The notes under the pieces were generated by a model. It was not told the DNA's origin and did not search any database. It worked only from the letters and a program-made list of their open reading frames with translations. The position numbers and the translations under genes were made by a program. From NCBI GenBank assembly GCA_026125285.1, contig JAHCLO010000033.1, positions 1 through 64,000 on the forward strand: a stretch of 64,000 bases of DNA, written 5' to 3'. Shown here piece after piece: positions 55,308-64,000 of the stretch (within the stretch, counting starts at the first letter, position 1; every line of letters begins with the position of its first letter). Source of the DNA: Verrucomicrobiia bacterium (GTDB lineage: Bacteria > Verrucomicrobiota > Verrucomicrobiia > Limisphaerales > JADLHS01).

Positions 55308-56153
55308 ATGAATGTTAATTCCTCACCCAAATGGGACCCGTCCACGGCCAGTGCTCCTGCCCGCAGGCTGGCCTTCACCCTGATCGAACTGTTGGTCGTA
55401 ATCGCCATCATCGCCATTCTGGCGTCCATGCTGTTGCCGGCCTTGGCCAAGTCCAAACTCAAAGCCCAGCAGATCACCTGTGTGAGCAATATGAAGCAGT
55501 TGGGCCTGTCCTGGATCATGTATGCCAACGATTTTGATGATCGCATGGTACCCAACTGGATCGTGGATCGGCGCGCTTGGATTGATGGTATTCTGGGCAA
55601 TGTTTCCGCCCTGCCCGGCGCCACCAATATCAACGCCATCCGGGCGGGTCTGCTGTATCCTTACAATCCCAACACGGACATTTACCAATGTCCCTCCGCC
55701 AAGACCAGCCCGGCAACCTTGCGGGGAATGCGCCAGGTGCGCCATTACTCCCTGCAAGGCCGCATGGGAGGCGCCGATGCCGCCGACGCTACCCGCTACG
55801 GAGTCAATGACACCACCTGGGTCCTGGGGGCAACTTACCCGCAATACAAGAAGACCAGTCAGGTGAAGTACCCTTCCCCCGCCGAAGCCATGACGTTTCT
55901 GGACGAAAGCGTCGAGACGCTGGACGATGGCTACTTCGCCGTGAACGCGGCGGCGCAAATCAATGGTTGGCAGAACTCGCCCACTGCCCGCCATATCAAA
56001 TCCGGCGTCTTCGGTTTCGCGGACGGTCACGCCGAAAACTGGCGTTGGGTGGCCCTGAACCGGGACCAAGTCCTGAACGCCACCGTGACGCAACACGGCG
56101 CCGACACGACCGTGGACCTACGGCGGGTGCAACGAGCCGTGTTCCGACAATAG
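55308..56153 (+). CDS. Prepilin-type N-terminal methylation/DUF1559-like protein
   Basis: The 281 residues carry a leader up to the cleavage context AFTLIELLVVIAIIAILASMLLPAL, the class III prepilin hydrophobic helix with Glu5, then a globular domain. The C-terminal motif FADGHAENWRW is the 'H-x9-DG' type block of abundant pseudopilin-like proteins in Verrucomicrobiota/Planctomycetes. It is probably exported by a type II/IV-like system. Located just before the GH29 gene, perhaps its secretion partner. Confidence 0.88.
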   Translation: MNVNSSPKWDPSTASAPARRLAFTLIELLVVIAIIAILASMLLPALAKSKLKAQQITCVSNMKQLGLSWIMYANDFDDRMVPNWIVDRRAWIDGILGNVSALPGATNINAIRAGLLYPYNPNTDIYQCPSAKTSPATLRGMRQVRHYSLQGRMGGADAADATRYGVNDTTWVLGATYPQYKKTSQVKYPSPAEAMTFLDESVETLDDGYFAVNAAAQINGWQNSPTARHIKSGVFGFADGHAENWRWVALNRDQVLNATVTQHGADTTVDLRRVQRAVFRQ

Positions 56154-56201
56154 GACGACGCCACTGAGACGACAGGTTTGCGGGGGAACAAAGGGGTATT
56201 T

Positions 56202-57644
56202 ATGAAACTCAAAAGCCAGGCTCTGCTGCGCGTCCTCTTCGTTTGTGCCGGCAGTGCGGTCCTGGCGGCCAGCCCGGATCGGGTCACGCTGCCGCCCGTT
56301 GAGCCAATCCCCACACCGGAGCAGCGCGCCTGGCAAGAACTCGAATTGACGATGTTCGTGCATTTCGGGATCAACACCTTTACCGACCGCGAATGGGGTG
56401 ACGGCAAGGAAGACCCGAAGCTCTTCAATCCCACGAAACTCGACTGCCGCCAATGGGTGCGCGCGGCGAAATCGGGCGGCTTCAAATTGATCATACTCAC
56501 CGCGAAGCATCACGACGGATTCTGTCTGTGGCCGAGCCAATTCACCGAGCACAGCGTAAAACAAGCTACGTGGAAGAATGGCCGGGGCGACGTGGTGCGC
56601 GAGTTCACCGAGGCTTGCCGTGATGAAGGCATGAAGATTGGCCTGTATCTTTCACCGTGGGACCGCCATGAAGCCAGTTACGGCACGGAGGCCTACAACG
56701 AACACTTTCGGAATCAACTCACGGAGTTGTTGACCCACTACGGCACGGTGGACGAAGTCTGGTTTGACGGTGCTTGCGGCGAGGGCCCGAACGGCAAACG
56801 ACAGGTTTACGACTGGCCAAGCTACTACGCGACGATCCGTCAACACGCGCCCAAGGCGGTGATTGCCATCATGGGACCGGATGTTCGTTGGGTAGGCAAC
56901 GAGAGCGGTGTCGCCCGCGTGGGCGAATCGAGTGTGCAGCCGGCCAATAAGGACGTCCACGGGGATCGCACAGGCAACGTCTGGTATCCTGCCGAGTGCG
57001 ATGTCTCGATCCGGCCCGGCTGGTTTTACCACGAGCCGGAGGATGCCAAAGTCAAAAGCCTCAACCACCTCTTGGACCTTTACTTCAAATCGGTCGGTCG
57101 CAACAGTGTGCTGCTGGTGAATGTGCCACCCAATCGGGAAGGCTGGTTTGCCGAACCGGACGTGAATCGTTTGCGCGAGTTCGGCGATGCGATTCGTGAA
57201 ATGTTCAAGGACGATCTTGCACAACACCGGCCAGTCGCGACCGAGCCGCCGGATAACATATTCGGCGCAGACTTCCGCGCGGCACGGGCGGTGGATGGTG
57301 ACGCGGCCACATATTGGGCGGCGACCGAAGGGACCACCGCCGGTACACTGGTCGTGGACCTCGGAGAAGCTCGCACCTTCAATCTCGTGAGTTTGCGGGA
57401 ACCTTTTTGGCTGGGTGAGCGCGCACAAAAGTATCGGGTGGAAGCCGAGCCGAAGGATCAGCCCGGCACCTGGCGTGTGTTGGCGGAAGGCAGCGTCATC
57501 GGTTCTCGCAACCTGCTGCGGTTTCCTGAAACGACCGCGCGGCGCGTCCGGTTGGTCATCGAACACGCGCGCGGTGTGCCGGCCATCAGCGAACTTGCCG
57601 TTTACCATTCGCCTTTGGTGCCGCCGGCGACGGGCAGGGATTGA
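56202..57644 (+). CDS. Alpha-L-fucosidase (GH29) with F5/8-type C-terminal domain
   Basis: The 480 residues include a signal peptide (MKLKSQALLRVLFVCAGSAVLA), then the GH29 barrel. MFVHFGINTFTDREWGDG and TAKHHDGFCLWPS are family blocks, and EVWFDGACGEGP contains the nucleophile Asp. The C-terminal approximately 130 residues (ARAVDGDAATYWAATEG, TARRVRLVIE) resemble an F5/8 discoidin-like carbohydrate-binding domain. It removes L-fucose from glycans outside the cell. The start at 56202 gives the best signal peptide. Confidence 0.9.
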   Translation: MKLKSQALLRVLFVCAGSAVLAASPDRVTLPPVEPIPTPEQRAWQELELTMFVHFGINTFTDREWGDGKEDPKLFNPTKLDCRQWVRAAKSGGFKLIILTAKHHDGFCLWPSQFTEHSVKQATWKNGRGDVVREFTEACRDEGMKIGLYLSPWDRHEASYGTEAYNEHFRNQLTELLTHYGTVDEVWFDGACGEGPNGKRQVYDWPSYYATIRQHAPKAVIAIMGPDVRWVGNESGVARVGESSVQPANKDVHGDRTGNVWYPAECDVSIRPGWFYHEPEDAKVKSLNHLLDLYFKSVGRNSVLLVNVPPNREGWFAEPDVNRLREFGDAIREMFKDDLAQHRPVATEPPDNIFGADFRAARAVDGDAATYWAATEGTTAGTLVVDLGEARTFNLVSLREPFWLGERAQKYRVEAEPKDQPGTWRVLAEGSVIGSRNLLRFPETTARRVRLVIEHARGVPAISELAVYHSPLVPPATGRD

Positions 57645-57668
57645 ACCAGCACAACCGCCCGCGTGGTT

Positions 57669-59285
57669 TCAGTTCACCCGCATCCAGACGGTCTTGAGGT
57701 AGGCGGGCTCGGCGCGTGAAATTGGAAAATCCGGCGGTTGCGGCGCGTAATGTTCCCGCGCGATGCGACGGCCCGCCGCATCAACCGCACCACGGACGAC
57801 GGCAAGGAAGTCTTCGGGCGGCCAGTCCGCCGCGTTCGAGGAAGCCAACAAGACGCCGCCCGGTTTCAATACGGACAGCGCGAGCTTCACCAGTTTGCCG
57901 AAGTCTTTCTCCACACGAAACACGCCACTCTCCTTGGATTGCGAAAACGTGGGCGGATCGAGAATGACCACATCGAACGCCCGCCGCTTCTTTGCCAGCC
58001 GCTTCAGCCAGTCGAAAGCGTCGCCGTAAATGAAATCGTGGGCGGCGGGGTCGAGGCCGTTGAGCGCAAAATTGCGCTTGCCCCATGCGAGATATTTTTT
58101 CGAGAGATCCAGGCTCGTCGTCTTCGCTCCGCCCAGCGCGGCACAAACCGAGAATCCGCAGGTGTAGGCGAAGCAGTTCAGAACCTCGGAGTTCGGAGTG
58201 GGGAGACCGGGTTCGCGCAATGGAAAATTCGCCGCCACGTGACCGGTTAACAACCGCCGCCGATTGTCCCGTTGATCGAGAAACAAACCCACGGAGTAGC
58301 CCTCGTTGAAGCTTAACTCGAACTGCACGCCGTTCTCCCGGACAGTGAATCGTTCCGGCGCGGCGTTCCCCAGGAACAACTGGGCACACGCTGTCTGACT
58401 GCTTGCGAACCGCACACTGCGAATCAGTTCCTTCTGATAAACGCCGTGCAACGCGTACTTGGTGCGCCACCATTCGAGGTCGCCACTCAGGCTTCCCAGA
58501 TCGCCTTCCTTGGCGGACAACAGAAAGTCTCCCAGCCGATCCACATACCAGCCCGCGAGTTGCCGGCCATCTCCCTCGCCGTGACCCAACCGGAACACAT
58601 TCGTCAATTCGAGTTCAACCAACGCACTTCGTAAGTCGTCCCGCGAGGCGTTGCGGAAATCAGTCCGAACTTCAAAAACGCGTTCCTCTCCGCTGGCCGG
58701 GTGATAAAACCTCAGCCGCTGGGCGTGCAGGCAGATTCGTTCGGACGCAGTGCCGCCATAGAGGGTATCGCCAATGATGGGAAACCCTTGTTCCGCGGCG
58801 TGGACCCGAATCTGATGCGTGCGGCCGGTCAGTGGCTCGGCTTCGACCAGGTGCTGGCCAGCCGCGTCGGTTGCCACAAAACGGAATCGTGTTTCCGCCA
58901 GTTCGCCGTGCGCGCAGCTTGCGTAGCGTTCACCCCGGCGCGCGATTTTCGTTCGCACGAGGAGTTCCCGGCGCTTGGGTTGGCGATCCGCGAGCAGAAG
59001 ATACTGTTTCCGAACGCTGCGCGCGGCGAACTGGTCCGTGAGCGAGCGATTCGCCAACGGCGTCTTGCCAAAGACCATCACGCCACTGGTTTGCTTGTCG
59101 AGCCGGTGAACAATGGCGAGGTTGGCCCAGCGCGGCTCGCGATGCTTGAGCCAGTCGTAAATGCCCTCGCCCGCAAACGGCGAGGGGGCATGGGTGTTCC
59201 AGCCGGCGGGTTTGTTCACCACCAGCAAGTGCTCGTCTTCATGCAGAACGCATGGCGGCAACGAATTCTGGAGTGCAATTGTCAC
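57669..59285 (-). CDS. Fusion of RluA-type pseudouridine synthase and RlmI-like methyltransferase
   Basis: The 538 residues have an N-terminal RluA domain (about 1-215: LLVVNKPAGWNTHAP, catalytic Asp in IVHRLDKQTSGVMVF, LTGRTHQIRVH). A C-terminal class I SAM-dependent rRNA/cytosine methyltransferase-like domain follows (about 225-538: GYSVGLFLDQRDNRRRLL, NCFAYTCGFSVCAALGGAKTTSLDLS, VVILDPPTFSQSK). Both families modify rRNA or tRNA, so the fusion may act on neighbouring bases of one substrate. The DPPTFSQSK motif is typical of RlmI/RlmK-type enzymes. Confidence 0.9.
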   Translation of the reverse strand: MTIALQNSLPPCVLHEDEHLLVVNKPAGWNTHAPSPFAGEGIYDWLKHREPRWANLAIVHRLDKQTSGVMVFGKTPLANRSLTDQFAARSVRKQYLLLADRQPKRRELLVRTKIARRGERYASCAHGELAETRFRFVATDAAGQHLVEAEPLTGRTHQIRVHAAEQGFPIIGDTLYGGTASERICLHAQRLRFYHPASGEERVFEVRTDFRNASRDDLRSALVELELTNVFRLGHGEGDGRQLAGWYVDRLGDFLLSAKEGDLGSLSGDLEWWRTKYALHGVYQKELIRSVRFASSQTACAQLFLGNAAPERFTVRENGVQFELSFNEGYSVGLFLDQRDNRRRLLTGHVAANFPLREPGLPTPNSEVLNCFAYTCGFSVCAALGGAKTTSLDLSKKYLAWGKRNFALNGLDPAAHDFIYGDAFDWLKRLAKKRRAFDVVILDPPTFSQSKESGVFRVEKDFGKLVKLALSVLKPGGVLLASSNAADWPPEDFLAVVRGAVDAAGRRIAREHYAPQPPDFPISRAEPAYLKTVWMRVN

Positions 59286-59303
59286 GTGTGACTCAACCCG
59301 CAG

Positions 59304-59414
59304 TCTTGCTCTTGCTCTTAATCGTGCTCATGCTCCTGGTCGCAACCTCTGGAAGTGGCTGATTCAGATTACGACCAAGCGTACGATCAAGAGCAGGAGG
59401 CAGAGGCGAAGAGC
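59304..59414. repeat. Hexamer-phased palindromic repeat, second copy
   Basis: The left arm begins CTTGCTCTTGCTCTTAATCG (59304) and runs to about 59341. The right arm starts at CAGATTACGACCAAGC (59366) and ends at about 59414. It shares CAGATTACGA with the coaC-upstream copy at 36721-36798, and like it has alternating GATTAA/GAGCAG-type units. It lies between the RluA fusion and the CPBP protease. Confidence 0.65.
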
Positions 59415-59417
59415 TTT

Positions 59418-60083
59418 TCACCAAAACTTCCAGGCGCCTTTCCCCACGACCCACAGGCCCAACAGGAAATTCGTGATGGCGTGCGCGGTCATCGCGTCGC
59501 CGAGACGTTGCTTGCGAATGACCAGCCCTTGATACGCCATCGCGCACAGGATGCCGGCGAGCCATTCGTGGTGGACGAAGCCAAAGACCGCCGCCGTCAC
59601 CAGAAACGGCACCCAGGCAAAACAGCCCAAAGGCACGGCCATGAAATCCGTTTTCGCGATGTAGCGGTAAAGAAAGGAGCGGTAAAAAACCTCCTCCAAT
59701 GGCGGCACCACCAACGAAGACCCTAGAATCCGGACGGCAATAAACAGCCACGCCAGTCCAGAACCGTCCCCGAATTGCAGATGAGGATTCCAAGGCGTTC
59801 CGGCGCTGCCAAATTTGGGATAGAACTCGTCCAGCCCGACCCAGATGACGCACACCCCCACACCCACCACCACCGCCTCCCAACTGAACGCCCAGCGCAT
59901 TTCAAGGACCGCATGACGCATTTCCCAAATCAACCAGGCGCCCACGACAGTTTTGGCCAGGTAAAACCAATATCGCGAGGCTTCACCAAACTGCCCCTGG
60001 CAAAACGTCAACACGAGGAAGATGGCGAACGGCGCCACACGGGCAAACAGCGGTGACGTTTCCATTTTCTGGCGCAGAATCAT
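59418..60083 (-). CDS. CPBP-family intramembrane protease, exosortase-associated type
   Basis: The 221 residues have several hydrophobic helices. The protease motifs are PPLEEVFYRSFLYRYI (Glu-Glu-x3-Arg), FGFVHHEWLAG (His) and AHAITNF (His-x3-Asn). This arrangement matches the 'CAAX-related' CPBP protease seen beside PEP-CTERM/exosortase genes. Here it lies downstream of GspB- and ExeA-like genes, which supports that link; no exosortase itself is in the window. Start ATG 60083 or 60065. Confidence 0.85.
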   Translation of the reverse strand: MILRQKMETSPLFARVAPFAIFLVLTFCQGQFGEASRYWFYLAKTVVGAWLIWEMRHAVLEMRWAFSWEAVVVGVGVCVIWVGLDEFYPKFGSAGTPWNPHLQFGDGSGLAWLFIAVRILGSSLVVPPLEEVFYRSFLYRYIAKTDFMAVPLGCFAWVPFLVTAAVFGFVHHEWLAGILCAMAYQGLVIRKQRLGDAMTAHAITNFLLGLWVVGKGAWKFW

Positions 60084-60222
60084 GGGCGCAGAGCGTGGCA
60101 AATGCCCCGGGCCGGAGCAAGCTCAACGGGCGGGGAAGGAGGCGGAGGAAACGGAGAGTGCTGGTGCCATTTCGGTTTGCTTGCATCGCTGGCCGCCCTC
60201 CGAACGCAGTCACTCAATGCTG

Positions 60223-60831
60223 TCAATCGTCCAGGGCCAGCACGTTGGTTTGCGTGGCGCTGCCCAGCGTGACCTTATCCCGCGTGATAGCGAGCACGCG
60301 CGACTCTCCGACGCTGTTGCCCAAGAACACAGTCTTGCCGTTCACAATCGCGGACGGTCGGTCGGGATTGTAAAAGATGCCCTGAAGTTTCAATATGGGA
60401 GGTTGGGGTGCTTCGATGGGCACGGCGACCGCACTCGCGGTCACCATTGCGGTCGCCGGGTCAGGGGTTGCTTCAGTGCTGGCCGATGAAGCAGGCGTGG
60501 AGGCGGAAGGCACTTCGGTTGAGATCGCACTCACTGCCATCGGGGTGTCAGAAACCGGGCTGACCTCCTTCTCGGGTGATGGTTGAACCGGGGCGGGCAG
60601 TTGGGTGGCAGTCACGATCTGTGGGGCGGAGGCTCGTTTCACCAGCGCCACGGCGACCAACAAGCCGCCCATCAGGAAAACTCCCACCACCACGCACAAA
60701 AGAACCATTGGCAGCGGGGACTTGCGTTGCGGCGCCGGGTCGGCAGCCCGGAAAGGCAAATCCGGCGGCGGAGTGGGGTTGACTTCCTGCGCTGCTTTGG
60801 CGCGCTTCAGGGCATCGTTGATGAGGCTCAT
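60223..60831 (-). CDS. GspB-like general secretion pathway protein
   Basis: The 202 residues start with the family signature MSLINDALKRAKAAQE. One transmembrane helix (about 42-65) follows, then an Ala/Pro/Ser/Thr-rich linker, and a C-terminal GspB domain (LKLQGIFYNPDRPSAIVNGK, GESRVLAITRDKVTL). GspB partners the ExeA/GspA ATPase in type II secretin assembly; in PEP-CTERM loci a related protein accompanies XrtA-associated ATPases. Directly downstream of the ATPase gene on the same strand. Confidence 0.85.
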   Translation of the reverse strand: MSLINDALKRAKAAQEVNPTPPPDLPFRAADPAPQRKSPLPMVLLCVVVGVFLMGGLLVAVALVKRASAPQIVTATQLPAPVQPSPEKEVSPVSDTPMAVSAISTEVPSASTPASSASTEATPDPATAMVTASAVAVPIEAPQPPILKLQGIFYNPDRPSAIVNGKTVFLGNSVGESRVLAITRDKVTLGSATQTNVLALDD

Positions 60832-60943
60832 GCGTTCTTCGCGGGTTGAGGTTACAGGTTGCAGCGGGCGGCTCTGACCGCTGTGGGTTGGGTGCCAACG
60901 ACAAACCGTCGTGGCGAGAATCGTCGCTTGGGAAGCTTCGGTT

Positions 60944-61759
60944 TCATGAATGAACATCTCCCTCCAGTTCGCGGACGGCCCGGCCGATCATGCGATAACC
61001 AATCTCGTTTTGCTGCTGCACGAAGCCGGCCAGCAGGGCTTTGTCACACACGGCGTTCACCAGCCGGGGGATGCCGCCGCTGTACCGATAAATCCGCCAC
61101 AAGGCGGGGAGGGTGAACCGCGGCGCGCCGTTCGCGCCGGAGACCTGCAAGCGATGTTGGATGTAGTGCGACACCTCGGCCCGGTTCAGCGCGTGCAAGT
61201 GATACCGCACGGTGATGCGCTGGCGGAGTTGCTTGAGGCGCGGGTTGTTCAAGCGATCACGCAATTCGGGCTGCCCCATGAGGACGATCTGCAGCAGTTT
61301 GCGGTTGTCGGTTTCCAGGTTGGAAAGCAAGCGAACCTGCTCGAGCAGTTCATCGGTCAGGTCCTGCGCTTCGTCAATGATGAGCACGGTATCCTTGCCG
61401 CGCTCGACTTGTTGCAGCAGGAACTGGTTGATGACGGCGAGCGTGTTGAGCCGGTCGAGGCCATTGACGGGCAGACCATATTCCATCGCGATGGCCTTCA
61501 TCAATTCGTCGGCGCTCATCACCGGGTTGAGAATCAGCGCGGTGGAGAAACGCCCGTTGAGCTGTTCGAGCATCGCGCGGCAGAGTGTGGTCTTGCCCGC
61601 GCCGACTTCGCCGGTGAGCTGGACAAAACCCTTCCGCTCGCGAATGCCGTAAAGCAGGTGATTGTAGGCTTCGCGGTGTTTCGCGCTGTAAAACAGAAAC
61701 CGTGGATTCGGCGTGATGTCGAACGGCGGCTCTGTCAGGCCGTAATGCTCGAGATACAC
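60944..61759 (-). CDS. ExeA/GspA-type secretion ATPase (XrtA-associated type)
   Basis: The 271 residues start MYLEHYGLTEPPFDITPNPRFL, the ExeA/XrtA-ATPase N-terminus. Walker A is GEVGAGKTTLCRAM, Walker B VLIIDEAQDL, and the AAA sensor region is LMGQPELRDRLNNPRLKQLRQRI. It supports assembly of a secretion or exopolysaccharide system. With GspB-like and CPBP genes it makes the exosortase-type locus. Confidence 0.88.
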   Translation of the reverse strand: MYLEHYGLTEPPFDITPNPRFLFYSAKHREAYNHLLYGIRERKGFVQLTGEVGAGKTTLCRAMLEQLNGRFSTALILNPVMSADELMKAIAMEYGLPVNGLDRLNTLAVINQFLLQQVERGKDTVLIIDEAQDLTDELLEQVRLLSNLETDNRKLLQIVLMGQPELRDRLNNPRLKQLRQRITVRYHLHALNRAEVSHYIQHRLQVSGANGAPRFTLPALWRIYRYSGGIPRLVNAVCDKALLAGFVQQQNEIGYRMIGRAVRELEGDVHS

Positions 61760-61879
61760 TGGTAGCCGTTTTAGCAGAAAAGGTGCCCGGGGGAAGCAAA
61801 GAATTGAGACACGCGGCCACTCTCAAGGCTGACTATTGTCTTGCCTCCGGACACTAACCGGCGCTTTCCTTGAATTCCA

Positions 61880-62884
61880 ATGATCGCCCGAGCTTTCGCC
61901 CTCTTTGTCGCCCTGCTGACGACTATGAACCTGCTGGGTGACTTGCTCTGGCCCGGCTTCGACGCCAGCCTTTGGTGGATCAGTCTCGGATCGCTGCCGG
62001 CATGGCTGTCCAAGTTCCTGCTGGGACTGTCCGCCTTTGCGCTGTTGCGGTTTGCCTGTCGCCGGCCAGCGGGTTCCCGACGCTCACAGTTTACGGCTGC
62101 ACTGGCGCTGGCGCTGGCTGGCGTGGCCGCGATCAACGCGATTACGTTCTACGTCCTCCTGACATCCAATCGCCTCGCCGCAGGGTTGCCCGTGCCCTTG
62201 TCGTTGTTGGTTTGCGCCGGCATGGTGCTCGTTGCGCGTGCAGCGTGGTCGCCCCGCCCGGAGCGAGAGGGTGGGATTGCCTGGCGGGTGGCGGGCGGAT
62301 GTGTGTTTCTGTTTGCGGTGTTTCCACTCGCCCAGATGCTCTTTTTCGGCAACACCGATTACCGCCGGCCAGCGGACGCCGTGGTGGTCTTTGGTGCGCG
62401 CGCCTACCAAGATGGACGGCTTTCCGACGCGCTGGCCGACCGGGTTCGCACCGCTTGCGAGCTTTATCGTAGCGGCCTTGCCCGCCGGTTGGTTATGTCA
62501 GGCGGACCCGGCGACGGAGTGATTCACGAAACCGAAGCCATGCGACGGTATGCGATCCAACACGGAGTACACCCCGACCACATCTTTGTGGATCAACATG
62601 GCTGGAACACCGAGGCGACCGTGCGCAACACGGTGCCGCTCTTCCGGCAATGGCAGACCGAGCGCGTGCTGGCGGTGAGTCATTTCTATCACCTCCCGCG
62701 CATCAAACTTGCCTACCAGCGCGCGGGCTTTGAAGCCTGCACCGTGCCCGCCCGGCAAGAGTATTTCCAGCGCCAGATACCGTACAACATGGCGCGGGAA
62801 GTCGCCGCGTTCTGGACTTATTACGCGAGGCAGAAGCCGGCCGCCGCGGCCTCCGTGCATACCCGACCCGGGCCGTCAGGGTAG
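61880..62884 (+). CDS. YdcF/ElyC-like DUF218 membrane protein
   Basis: The 334 residues have four N-terminal hydrophobic segments (about 5-25, 40-58, 70-92, 97-118), then another near 135-155, and a DUF218 domain (PADAVVVFGARAYQDGRLSDALADRV, LVMSGGPGDGVIHETEAM, NTEATVRNTVPLF). The family includes envelope-biogenesis factors such as ElyC. Its 3' end overlaps the convergent hisC by nine bases. Confidence 0.85.
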   Translation: MIARAFALFVALLTTMNLLGDLLWPGFDASLWWISLGSLPAWLSKFLLGLSAFALLRFACRRPAGSRRSQFTAALALALAGVAAINAITFYVLLTSNRLAAGLPVPLSLLVCAGMVLVARAAWSPRPEREGGIAWRVAGGCVFLFAVFPLAQMLFFGNTDYRRPADAVVVFGARAYQDGRLSDALADRVRTACELYRSGLARRLVMSGGPGDGVIHETEAMRRYAIQHGVHPDHIFVDQHGWNTEATVRNTVPLFRQWQTERVLAVSHFYHLPRIKLAYQRAGFEACTVPARQEYFQRQIPYNMAREVAAFWTYYARQKPAAAASVHTRPGPSG

Positions 62885-63982
62885 CACCGCGCGCGCGGCT
62901 TTCACCAACGCCGCCGCCTCGGCCTCGGTTCCGATGGTGATGCGTAAATAATCCTTTACCTCCGGCGCGCTGAACCAGCGGACGAGAATCTTTCGCGCCC
63001 GCAGTCTTTGCAGCCAGACCTTCGCGGCGAACACCGGCGGCTTGGCGAGGAGGAAATTCGTCTGGCTGGGCAGCACGCGAAATCCGAGCTTCGTCAACTC
63101 GCGGCTCAACCATTCGCGGGTGCCATTGATCTTCTGGAAGTTCGCCCGGTAGTAAGCGAGGTCGTCCAAGGTGGCTTCCGCGGCAATCTGACCAAGGCCA
63201 TTCACGTTGTAGCTGTCCCGAATCTTGTGGAGTGCGGCAATGAGCTCCGGATGACCGACGAAATAGCCGACGCGCTGGAAGCAGAGCGAGTAGGCTTTGG
63301 AGAAGGTCCGCGCCACGAGCACGTGCGGATGCTTGAAGGAGAGTTGCAGCGAGTTCGCTTCGGCAAAGTCCACATACGCTTCGTCAAGCACGACCACGCC
63401 GCGTTGCTCCCGGCAAAGGCCATCAAGTTGCTGCGCGGAGTAGCCACGGCCACTCGGTGCGTTGGGCGTAGTGACGAATGTCAGCGCCGCTTTGAAATCC
63501 CATTTTCGGCCACGCTTCAATTCCGATAGGCTGGGCAAATCAAAATCTGGGCAAAGCGGAACCGCGTTCCGGCTTGCTCCGTGAATGTCCGCCAGCACGG
63601 GATAGAGGGAGTAACTCGGCGTGAAGTATTGGACGGTCGTGCGGGAGGTGTTAGGCGTCAGACGCGAGGGCTCGACCAAGGCCCGCACGGCCAGCGCCAG
63701 CAATTCGTCCGAGCCGTTGCCCACGATGAGGTTCTCCGGTTGGCAACGATGCAGTTTTGCCAGCTTCTCCCGCAATCGTTCCGCCGTTGGATTCGGGTAA
63801 AGCCGCAGTCGTCCATCCACGGCGGCTTTCACCGTTTTGAGCACGTGCGGCGAGGGAGGATAAGGATTCTCGTTGGTGTTGAGTTTGATCAACCCTTTGA
63901 TCTTCGGTTGCTCGCCGGGTACATACGGGTGCAACTGGCGAACCAACGGGCGAATCAGTGAATTTGGTTGACGCAGCGACAT
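62876..63982 (-). CDS. hisC: Histidinol-phosphate aminotransferase
   Basis: The 368 residues are a fold-type I PLP enzyme. LNTNENPYPPSP near the N-terminus, NGSDELLALAVRA, VVLDEAYVDFA, and the PLP lysine in ARTFSKAYSL. It makes histidinol phosphate in histidine synthesis. Full length, though its promoter lies at the window edge. Convergent overlap with YdcF. Confidence 0.93.
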   Translation of the reverse strand: MSLRQPNSLIRPLVRQLHPYVPGEQPKIKGLIKLNTNENPYPPSPHVLKTVKAAVDGRLRLYPNPTAERLREKLAKLHRCQPENLIVGNGSDELLALAVRALVEPSRLTPNTSRTTVQYFTPSYSLYPVLADIHGASRNAVPLCPDFDLPSLSELKRGRKWDFKAALTFVTTPNAPSGRGYSAQQLDGLCREQRGVVVLDEAYVDFAEANSLQLSFKHPHVLVARTFSKAYSLCFQRVGYFVGHPELIAALHKIRDSYNVNGLGQIAAEATLDDLAYYRANFQKINGTREWLSRELTKLGFRVLPSQTNFLLAKPPVFAAKVWLQRLRARKILVRWFSAPEVKDYLRITIGTEAEAAALVKAARAVLP

Positions 63983-64000
63983 CGGCGGTATTGTCGCGCA

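Overview
The window reads as chromosome from a GC-rich Verrucomicrobiota-like bacterium (Pedosphaera/Limisphaera-type). This is inferred from gene content: a prepilin-like protein with an HxxDG-type C-terminal motif, a large LamG/Ig secreted protein, GH29 and GH5 enzymes, hopanoid genes, PEP-CTERM-type locus genes, RNase HIII, and many short palindromic intergenic repeats. No taxonomic marker search was possible.

Layout. 1-1.7 kb: a damaged DNA-phosphorothioation (Dnd-like) locus. It holds a cysteine desulfurase fragment, an oppositely oriented N-terminal fragment of another protein joined to it at about 240, and a DndC whose Fe-S cysteine region is replaced by a palindromic repeat. 1.7-18.4 kb, all minus strand: the core translation/transcription block tRNA-Thr, tuf, tRNA-Trp, tRNA-Ser, secE, nusG, rplK-rplA-rplJ-rplL, rpoB-rpoC, rpsL-rpsG-fusA. 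It has a strong promoter and a leader hairpin upstream of tRNA-Thr, and a terminator after fusA. 18.4-25.5 kb: a secreted-protein relic, rnhC, rplM-rpsI, argC-argJ, a divergent dihydropteroate-synthase-like gene and an EgtD-like methyltransferase. 25.6-32.1 kb: a 1396-residue LamG/Ig/cohesin-like/dockerin-like protein, DUF420 and SCO1 (cytochrome oxidase assembly), and a BASS-family transporter. 32.2-37.3 kb: a relic of a yicC 5' end, a VTC polyphosphate polymerase/DUF4956/HlyD operon, then yicC-gmk-coaC. 37.4-43.7 kb: a sensor kinase and NtrC-type regulator whose coding chain runs by 4-base overlaps through a His/Arg-rich membrane protein into a squalene/phytoene synthase (HpnD-like), then HpnK, a small transporter and a nucleoside phosphorylase-like protein. 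43.7-49.2 kb: an exonuclease, a membrane-anchored serpin, a free-standing gene for a 16-residue lysine-rich peptide, archaeal-type phosphoglycerate mutase and a glycosyltransferase. 49.6-52.6 kb: a moaE-moaD-hpt-acetyltransferase-dUTPase run and a NYN nuclease. 52.6-57.6 kb: a VWA protein, a GH5 enzyme, a prepilin-like protein and an alpha-L-fucosidase. 57.7-64 kb: an RluA-RlmI fusion, a CPBP protease, GspB-like and ExeA-like ATPase genes (exosortase/secretion locus), a YdcF protein and hisC.

Most notable: the broken Dnd locus; abrupt mirror-image third-codon-position skew blocks inside rpoC, rpoB and the L1-L12 genes; the isolated 16-residue peptide gene with a perfect Shine-Dalgarno and its own terminator; the zinc-ribbon/transmembrane/serpin fusion; and at least five families of palindromic intergenic repeats, one of them inside a coding gene.
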